Shown piece by piece: positions 5,756 to 11,121 of a DNA stretch of 11,121 nt; within the stretch, counting starts at the first letter, position 1; every line of letters starts with the position of its first letter. A program made the translations under genes and the position numbers. Origin of the DNA: CAZEVY01 sp964515555 (GTDB lineage Bacteria; Acidobacteriota; Terriglobia; Bryobacterales; Bryobacteraceae). The DNA lies in the NCBI GenBank assembly GCA_964515555.1, contig CAZEVY010000140.1:1-11121 (forward strand), written 5' to 3'. Below the pieces are notes generated by a model. It searched no databases. It was not told the origin of the DNA and saw only the letters and a list, made by a program, of their open reading frames with translations.

Positions 5756-7459
5756 ATGGCCCCCGCGATCCTCGCCCTCGCCCTGCTCGCTCAGCAGCCC
5801 CCGCCCCCCGTTCCCTCGCCCAAACAGCGTCCGATGGACCGCCCCGTCCGCCAGCAGCCCCCGCCGACCCCGCCCGATCAGCTCGCCAGCCTGCAGGGCC
5901 GCGCCATCAGCGCCCGCACCGGCGAGCCGATTCGCAAGGCCGCCATCACCCTCAACGGCGGACCCCAGGAAGGCGCGCGCCGCGGCTACACCGCCACCAC
6001 CGACGCCGAGGGCAACTTCCGGATCGCCGCCGTCGAGCCCGGACGCTACACCATCTTTGCCGAGCGCACCGGTTTCGTCCGCCAGAACTACACGCGAGCG
6101 CCCATCGTGCTCGACAAGGCGCAGAAAGTCACCGGCGTGCTCGTCAAGCTGGTGCCGCAGGGAGTCATCACCGGCAAGGTCCTCGACGAGGAGGGCGACG
6201 TCGTCGCTTTCGCCACCGTCCAGGTCAACCGCATCCGCGCCGCCGGGGGACAACGCCAGATGACGCAGATCAACAGCGTGCAGACCAACGACATCGGCGA
6301 GTTCCGCCTCGCCAACCTCACGCCGGGGCGTTATTACCTGAGCGCGATGGCGCGCAACATCGGCTTCCGCGCGGGGCCGATGGCGCCGTCCTGGGCCGAC
6401 CAGCCGGTGGCGCAGGAAGCCTACACCACCGTGTTCTATCCCGGCACGCTCGACCCGTCGGGCGCTGCGCCCATCGACATCCAGGCCGGCGCCGAGCTGC
6501 GCGGCATGGACCTGCGCCTGATGAAGCAGCGCGTGTTTCGCGTACGCGGAGTGGTGCAGGGCGTCGGTGTCGCCAACCTCGGACGGCGTCCGGTGATGGT
6601 GAGCCTGAACGTGCGCAGCACGGAGGGCTGGCAGGGCGAGCGGCGGCAGTCCACCACGCGGCCGCCCGGCAACGAGTTCGAGATTCGCAACGTGCCGCCG
6701 GGGTCGTACGTGCTCAGCGCGCAGACGATGGAAGGGCAGCAGCTCAACTACGCGCGCGTCCCGGTCGAGATCGGCAACGGCGATCTCGATAATGTCGCGC
6801 TGATGCTCCAGCCGGCCTTTCAGTTGAGCGGGACCTACAAGGTCGAAGGCGCCGACGCGCCGGCCGCCGAGGGCAACGTACGCGTCCTCCTTCGGGCTGC
6901 CGAGCCGATGCGCGGCGTGCCGATGGGGCCCGGCGGCGGCGGGCAGATCAAGACGGGCGCCTTTCAGGTCGGCAATCTCGTCGCCGAGAAGTACCAGGTG
7001 TCGTTGGGTGGCTTGCCCGACGGGGCATATCTGAAGTCGGCGCGCCTCGGCGATCGCGACGCCCTGGAGCACGGCGTCGACCTGACGAACGGCTCGCCCG
7101 GCGCGATGCTGAATGTCGTCGCCAGCATGGACGGCGGCCAGATCTCGGGGACGGTGACCAACGAGAAGGGCGAGCCTGTGCCCGGTGCGACGGTCACGCT
7201 GATGCCGTCGGCGAGCCGCGCGCGGCAGCAGCACCTGTATAAGCGCGTGACGGCGGAGCAGTCGGGCGCCTTCACGATTCGCGGCATCGCGCCGGGGGAT
7301 TACCGGGTATTCGCGTGGGAAGAGGTGGACCAGCTTTCCTGGCAGGACCCGGAATACGTGAAGCCTTACGAGAATTCGGCGAAAAGCGTGAGTATCCGCG
7401 AGAAAGGCATGGAGACCTTGCAGTTGCGGGCGATTCCAGGCGAAACTGGCAGTCAGTGA
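5756..7459 (+). CDS. Secreted carboxypeptidase-regulatory-like repeat protein, paralog 1
   Basis: A 567-residue predicted exported protein. A short hydrophobic N-terminus (APAILALALLA, 2-12) is followed by a Pro/Gln-rich linker (13-40), absent from the two downstream paralogs. The rest is about five transthyretin-like beta-sandwich repeats (CarboxypepD_reg type), each ending in a G.F.I..V.PG.Y.L pattern: about 45-105, 136-198, 262-322, 355-418 and 462-522. The second repeat contains TNDIGEFRLANLTPGRYYL, followed by an FYPG block (227-230), both shared with the paralogs. No zinc-peptidase catalytic motif is present, so it is not a carboxypeptidase despite the domain name. No cysteine occurs in the protein. 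There is no lipobox and no TonB-dependent beta-barrel. It is the first gene of a tightly coupled operon; its TGA overlaps the GTG of the next gene. Such proteins are abundant in Acidobacteriota; a role in cell-surface or polysaccharide binding is a guess. Confidence 0.85.
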   Translation: MAPAILALALLAQQPPPPVPSPKQRPMDRPVRQQPPPTPPDQLASLQGRAISARTGEPIRKAAITLNGGPQEGARRGYTATTDAEGNFRIAAVEPGRYTIFAERTGFVRQNYTRAPIVLDKAQKVTGVLVKLVPQGVITGKVLDEEGDVVAFATVQVNRIRAAGGQRQMTQINSVQTNDIGEFRLANLTPGRYYLSAMARNIGFRAGPMAPSWADQPVAQEAYTTVFYPGTLDPSGAAPIDIQAGAELRGMDLRLMKQRVFRVRGVVQGVGVANLGRRPVMVSLNVRSTEGWQGERRQSTTRPPGNEFEIRNVPPGSYVLSAQTMEGQQLNYARVPVEIGNGDLDNVALMLQPAFQLSGTYKVEGADAPAAEGNVRVLLRAAEPMRGVPMGPGGGGQIKTGAFQVGNLVAEKYQVSLGGLPDGAYLKSARLGDRDALEHGVDLTNGSPGAMLNVVASMDGGQISGTVTNEKGEPVPGATVTLMPSASRARQQHLYKRVTAEQSGAFTIRGIAPGDYRVFAWEEVDQLSWQDPEYVKPYENSAKSVSIREKGMETLQLRAIPGETGSQ

Positions 7460-9051
7460 AACTCGCGGCCGCAACTCTGTTCGCCGGATTGCTGGCGGCC
7501 CAGACGGTCGACCCCGGACTGCCGCCGGCGGGCGAGCCGGGCGCGATCGACGGCCGGGTGGTGAACGCCGTCACCGGCGAGCCGCTGAAGAAGGCCGCGG
7601 TGGTGCTCTTCAGCCTCTCGCCGTCCCGATCCGGCCGTCCGGTGCAGCCGCGGACGGTGCTCTCCGACGCCGAGGGTCGATTCGTCTTCCATGGCGTCGC
7701 CGGCGGCGACTATCGCGTCACCGCGTCGCGCCCGGGCTTCATCGATCCCCAGATGGGAACCTACGCGCCGATCGTGAATCTCAACCCGCTCCAGGGATTC
7801 CGAAGCGTCGTCGTCAAACTGGAGCCCCTGGCGGTCGTCGCCGGCAAGATCGTCGACGAGGACGGAGATCCCATCCGCAACGCCACCGTGCAATTGGCCC
7901 GCTACCGCTACTTCGAGGGCCGCCGCCGACTGTCGCCCGCCGGCGGCTCGGCGAACACCAATGACCGCGGCGAGTACCGCATCTTCGACATCATGCCGGG
8001 GCGTTACTACCTTGTGGCGCATCACCACCAGGTGGCGCTCTGGGGTGGCTCAAGCCAGGGGTTCGGAACGTCGTATTATCCCGGCGCGCGGCAGGCGTCG
8101 CAGGCGTCCACCATCGAGGTCGCCGCCGGACAGGAGCTTCGCAGCGTCGATTTCCGGCTGCCTCTCGAACCGTTGTACAAGCTGGCGGTGCGGACCACTC
8201 CGGCCGGCCCACGCGTCAATGCCGCCGCCATCGAGATCCACCCGCTCGATGGCGAACCGATGTTCCGCGGATTCGCATCCTCGGTGTCGCGCCGGCCTGA
8301 CGGGACGATGGAATACGACCGGCTGCACGCCGGCCGCTACCGCGTGACCGCGCGCCTGCAGGACGAGACTGCCGCGATGCTGATGGGCGTTCAGGTCGTC
8401 GAACTTCCCGGCGCCGCGGAGGTTCTTCTGACGCTGCGGCCGCCGTCGACGGTAAAAGGTTCGGTCACGATGCCGGCGGGGGCGCGCGCTCCCATCCATG
8501 TCTTCCTGCGATCCTTGCACGGTCCCGACGGGCAGTCGCCGAACGCGACCGTTCAGCCCGATTCGACCTTCCAGATCGGCGGCGTGCCGCCCGGCGAGTA
8601 CGCCGTCCGCATGATGACGCCGCCGAACCTCTACCTGAAAGCCGTGCGCCAGAACGGCGAGAACCGGCCCGGCTTCCGGATCGATCTCTCGTCCGGCGAC
8701 GGCGGCGCGCTCGAGCTGATCCTGGCGAACGACACCGGGTCCGTGACGGGCTCGATCGCCCTGCCATCGTCCGGGCTGCTTCGTCCCTACGCGGTCGTGC
8801 TGGCGCCGTTCTCGGCCGACGGCGGTGCGAAGGGACTCGAGACCCGCGCCGACCCCGAGGGCGCGTTCACGTTTCCGCCCGCGCCGCCGGGCGAGTACCT
8901 GGTCGCGGCCCTGGAGGAAATAAATTCCGGCGCCGCCGAGGATCCCGACTTCGCCAAGGACAACGAGAAGCGCGGCGTGCGCGTGACGGTGCGCCCGTCG
9001 GCCCGCGTTCTCGTCGAACAGCGGGTCCCGTTGATCTCGGATCGGCCATGA
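7456..9051 (+). CDS. Secreted carboxypeptidase-regulatory-like repeat protein, paralog 2
   Basis: A 532-residue predicted exported protein. The frame is open upstream to an ATG at 7315, but I place the start at GTG 7456. That gives a clean signal peptide (MKLAAATLFAGLLAAQ, cleavage near 16) matching paralog 3, and a GTGA overlap with the stop of paralog 1. The upstream 47 residues have no signal-peptide character and overlap the previous gene. Five beta-sandwich repeats are visible: IDGRVVNAVTGEPLKKAAVVL (31-51) opens the first, and AGKIVDEDGDPI opens the second, which ends TNDRGEYRIFDIMPGRYYL (168-186). A YYPGAR block (207-212) follows, and the last repeat leads into EDPDFAKDNEKRGVRVTVR near the C-terminus. 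There are no cysteines and no catalytic peptidase motif. Function is unknown; it is probably periplasmic or surface-located like its neighbours. Its stop overlaps the next start (ATGA). Confidence 0.83.
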   Translation: MKLAAATLFAGLLAAQTVDPGLPPAGEPGAIDGRVVNAVTGEPLKKAAVVLFSLSPSRSGRPVQPRTVLSDAEGRFVFHGVAGGDYRVTASRPGFIDPQMGTYAPIVNLNPLQGFRSVVVKLEPLAVVAGKIVDEDGDPIRNATVQLARYRYFEGRRRLSPAGGSANTNDRGEYRIFDIMPGRYYLVAHHHQVALWGGSSQGFGTSYYPGARQASQASTIEVAAGQELRSVDFRLPLEPLYKLAVRTTPAGPRVNAAAIEIHPLDGEPMFRGFASSVSRRPDGTMEYDRLHAGRYRVTARLQDETAAMLMGVQVVELPGAAEVLLTLRPPSTVKGSVTMPAGARAPIHVFLRSLHGPDGQSPNATVQPDSTFQIGGVPPGEYAVRMMTPPNLYLKAVRQNGENRPGFRIDLSSGDGGALELILANDTGSVTGSIALPSSGLLRPYAVVLAPFSADGGAKGLETRADPEGAFTFPPAPPGEYLVAALEEINSGAAEDPDFAKDNEKRGVRVTVRPSARVLVEQRVPLISDRP

Positions 9052-10571
9052 AGGCCCTCGCGGCGGGTTTCCTGTTCGCGGCGCTGCTCGCCGGACAGGA
9101 GACAGCCACCGTCGAGGGCCGCGTCGTCAACAGCATCACGGGCGTGGGAGTGCGCCGGGCGACCGTCACGCTCGTCGACCTCAATCCCGGCGCCGGGCAG
9201 CGCACTCCGGCGACCGCCGTCACGGACGCCGACGGGAGATTCCTGGTCCGCGCGGTCGGGCTAGGGAAACACACTCTCCGCGCCGCACGCGAAGGCTTCG
9301 CGGACCCGGTCGCCGCGGCCATCGTGCGCGTCGAAGCGGGTCAACCGGTCGGCGGTGTGATCGTGAAACTGGTGCCGCTAGGCGCGATCAGCGGCCGTGT
9401 GCTCGACGCCGAAGGCGAACCGATCGCCAACGTCTACGTGCAGGCCGCGAGACACCGATACGAGGGTGGAACGAAGCGGCTGTCACAGGTGCGCTCGTCC
9501 ACCACCAACGACCGCGGCGAATTCCGAATCTATTACGTTCCGGCGGGCCGGTACTACATCTTGGCATCGCGCTCCCCGACAAGCCCGCGAGACGATGGTC
9601 TCGCGCGGACCTTCTATCCCGGAGCGCGCAAGCCGTCCGATGCCGTCCTTATCGAACTGGCGGCTGGCGAGGAACGCCGCGACGTCGAGTTCCGAATCGC
9701 CGCCGGGCGCGAGTACCAGATCGCGGTCCGTGTGAACTCGAACGACCAGCGGCTGCACGTCGACACTAAACCCCTCGACCTGTACCTGTCGGGACGGAGC
9801 ATTCAGCGCCGCGCCGACGGCGCCTGGGTGATACGAGGTCTTCCACCCGGAAAATATCGCGTGTTCGCGCGGCTCGATATAGAAGGAAACGTCTCGGCCG
9901 CGAGCCAGACGGTCGAGATTGTGTCTTCAGATGTCGAGGTGTGGCTGACGCTACGTCCCACGATTTCCATGCGCGGATCGATCTCCTTGCCGGCAGGGGT
10001 TGAATGGCCGGCCCGGCGCGTATTGCTCATCCCCGACCCGGACGACGACGCCTACTTCGGAAGGCCGGAAGGGAGCGTTTCGGACGATCACCGCTTCACG
10101 TTCCGATTGCTGCCCATCCGATACCGTCTCGTGGTGGCGGATCTTCCGAAGGGCGCATACGTCAAGAACGTCCGTTGGAAAGACGAGCTACTGCCGGGCG
10201 ACAACCTCGACCTGTCGTCGAGCGGCGACGGCGCCCTTGACGTCGTCGTCGCGGCCGACGGTGGCGAGATGGTAGGAACTGTCGCGACGACACCCGGCGA
10301 GTTCGCGATTCATTATGTCGCGCTGCTGCCGCGATCGCTCGGCGACGCGCATCGCGCCCAACAAACGCAGTCGCAATCCGACGGAAGCTTCCATTTCCGC
10401 ACTGTCGAGCCGGGTGACTACCGCCTGTTCGCGCTCGCCGGCATCGAGCCGGGCGCCGTGAGGGCCCCCGAGTTCGCCGCCGAGCACGAGAAACATGGCA
10501 TCCTGGTCACCGTGCGGCCCTCCACCACCGAGAAACTCGATCAGCCCCTCAAACCCATCGCCGCGCCATGA
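9048..10571 (+). CDS. Secreted carboxypeptidase-regulatory-like repeat protein, paralog 3
   Basis: A 507-residue predicted exported protein with signal peptide MKALAAGFLFAALLAGQ (cleavage near 16-17). Its plan matches paralogs 1 and 2: VEGRVVNSITG opens repeat 1; ISGRVLDAEGEPIANVYVQ opens repeat 2, which ends TNDRGEFRIYYVPAGRYYI; an FYPGARK block follows. Three weaker repeats end PPGKYRVFA, LPIRYRLVV and EPGDYRLFA. The C-terminus APEFAAEHEKHGILVTVRP aligns by eye with paralog 2 (DPDFAKDNEKRGVRVTVRP). No cysteine and no metallopeptidase residues are seen. It is more divergent than the other two in the middle repeats, with an acidic DPDDDAYF insert, and appears to use fewer G/C third positions. 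It starts on an ATGA overlap with paralog 2 and ends on an ATGA overlap with the SDR gene, so all four genes are probably one translationally coupled unit. Duplication followed by divergence is the likely origin. Confidence 0.85.
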   Translation: MKALAAGFLFAALLAGQETATVEGRVVNSITGVGVRRATVTLVDLNPGAGQRTPATAVTDADGRFLVRAVGLGKHTLRAAREGFADPVAAAIVRVEAGQPVGGVIVKLVPLGAISGRVLDAEGEPIANVYVQAARHRYEGGTKRLSQVRSSTTNDRGEFRIYYVPAGRYYILASRSPTSPRDDGLARTFYPGARKPSDAVLIELAAGEERRDVEFRIAAGREYQIAVRVNSNDQRLHVDTKPLDLYLSGRSIQRRADGAWVIRGLPPGKYRVFARLDIEGNVSAASQTVEIVSSDVEVWLTLRPTISMRGSISLPAGVEWPARRVLLIPDPDDDAYFGRPEGSVSDDHRFTFRLLPIRYRLVVADLPKGAYVKNVRWKDELLPGDNLDLSSSGDGALDVVVAADGGEMVGTVATTPGEFAIHYVALLPRSLGDAHRAQQTQSQSDGSFHFRTVEPGDYRLFALAGIEPGAVRAPEFAAEHEKHGILVTVRPSTTEKLDQPLKPIAAP

Positions 10572-11121
10572 CTCCGAAGTTCGCACTCGTCACCGGCGCG
10601 GGAAGCGGCGTCGGCCGCGCCTCGGCGCTCGCGCTCCACACCGCCGGCTACTCGGTGGCGCTCGCCGGACGCCGCGCCGACGCGCTGGAGAAGACCGCCT
10701 CGATGGCCGCGGGCGGCCGCACGCTCGTCGTGCCGGCCGACGTTGCCAATCCCGAATCGGTCAACGCGCTCTTCGCGCGCATCCAGACGGAATTCGGCCG
10801 CCTCGACGTGCTCTTCAATAACGCCGGCCTCAACGCGCCGGGCATTCCGATCGAGGACATGCCGTACGAGACCTGGGCCGCCGTCGTCAGCGTGAACCTC
10901 ACCGGGGCGTTCCTGTGCGCGCAGGGCGCCTTCCGCATGATGAAGGAGCAGACCCCCCGCGGGGGGCGCATCATCAACAACGGGTCGATCTCGGCGGACC
11001 GGCCGCGCCCCAACCACGTCCCCTACACCGCCACCAAGCACGCCGTCACGGGACTCACCAAGTGCTTCGCGCTCGACGGGCGCAAGTACGACATCGCCTG
11101 CGGCCAGATCGACATCGGCAA
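10568..11121 (+). CDS. SDR-family oxidoreductase, 3'-truncated by the window end
   Basis: The first 184 residues of a classical short-chain dehydrogenase/reductase, an NAD(P)-dependent enzyme of Rossmann fold. Visible: TGAGSGVG (9-16, the TGxxxGxG dinucleotide loop); AGRRADAL (33-40), where R35/R36 after beta-strand 2 suggest NADP(H) preference; PADV (57-60); NNAG (84-87); N110 in SVNLTGAF; S140 in NNGSIS; and Y153-TAT-K157 (YxxxK). The catalytic Asn-Ser-Tyr-Lys tetrad is therefore complete. The substrate-specificity region and C-terminus lie beyond the window, so the substrate cannot be predicted. The ATG overlaps the stop of paralog 3 (ATGA), so it is read from the same mRNA. There is no signal peptide, so it should be cytoplasmic, unlike the three exported proteins before it. 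Confidence 0.93.
   Translation, partial: MTPKFALVTGAGSGVGRASALALHTAGYSVALAGRRADALEKTASMAAGGRTLVVPADVANPESVNALFARIQTEFGRLDVLFNNAGLNAPGIPIEDMPYETWAAVVSVNLTGAFLCAQGAFRMMKEQTPRGGRIINNGSISADRPRPNHVPYTATKHAVTGLTKCFALDGRKYDIACGQIDIG

Noticed and set aside
7315..7455. Upstream ATG extension of secreted paralog 2
   Set aside because: The extra 47 residues overlap paralog 1, have no signal-peptide character, and would bury the clean signal peptide that starts at GTG 7456.
5747..7474. A 575-residue open frame on the minus strand, antisense to the whole of secreted paralog 1
   Set aside because: Its composition (Arg, Ala, His, Leu rich) and lack of any recognisable motif are typical of an antisense shadow in very GC-rich genes. 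The plus strand has a clear signal peptide and repeats.
10953..10966. A 14-base perfect palindrome of C6-GC-G6
   Set aside because: It is explained by the codons for the Thr-Pro-Arg-Gly-Gly-Arg stretch common in this SDR type. Codon choice in a GC-rich genome is enough to produce it.
1..11121. CRISPR arrays, tRNA or rRNA genes, insertion sequences, riboswitches
   Set aside because: No regularly spaced repeats, transposase motifs, terminal inverted repeats, cloverleaf-like sequences or long structured leaders were seen; intergenic space is minimal.

Overview
This 11.1 kb window is high-GC bacterial chromosome. It probably comes from the Acidobacteriota, most plausibly a Solibacter/Bryobacter-type lineage. 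The grounds are very strong G/C preference at third codon positions, an rpoC tail with the conserved C-terminal motifs, and a tandem family of secreted carboxypeptidase-regulatory-like proteins of the kind greatly expanded in that phylum. The taxonomic call is inference from gene content; no marker was searched. Both ends are cut inside genes, so the window may be a whole assembly contig.

Layout, left to right. (1) 1-625: the 3' end of rpoC (RNA polymerase beta'), whose first ~50 bases are frame-broken. (2) 629-1307: a small charged protein, overlapped by 122 bases by a minimal nucleotidyltransferase; this pair looks accessory. (3) 1304-4184: a sulfur-transfer operon with its own candidate sigma70-type promoter. 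It encodes a CysM-like cysteine synthase, a JAMM/Mec-type metalloprotease, and a three-part protein that joins a ThiS/MoaD/CysO-like carrier, a ThiF/MoeB adenylyltransferase and a rhodanese. (4) 4210-5682, minus strand: gatB, convergent with the operon. (5) 5756-10571: three tandem secreted proteins, each built from about five small beta-sandwich repeats and each without any cysteine. They are joined by 4-base stop/start overlaps. (6) 10568 to the end: an SDR oxidoreductase joined by the same kind of overlap and cut by the window end.

The most interesting part is region 3. Together its three genes contain every catalytic activity of the protein-thiocarboxylate route to cysteine known from Mycobacterium tuberculosis (CysO, MoeZ, CysM, Mec), except formation of the serine-derived acceptor. 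The carrier is not free: its Gly-Gly is internal, at residues 89-90 of the 481-residue fusion. A thiocarboxylate needs a free C-terminal glycine, so the fusion should need cleavage after Gly90. The JAMM protease encoded immediately upstream is the obvious candidate. The individual families are known, and fusions and neighbourhoods of this general kind have been described. The proposed cleavage step and its use in cysteine synthesis here are inference.

The second point of interest is the three-paralog secreted array, translationally coupled to a cytoplasmic-type SDR. Its function cannot be read from the sequence.
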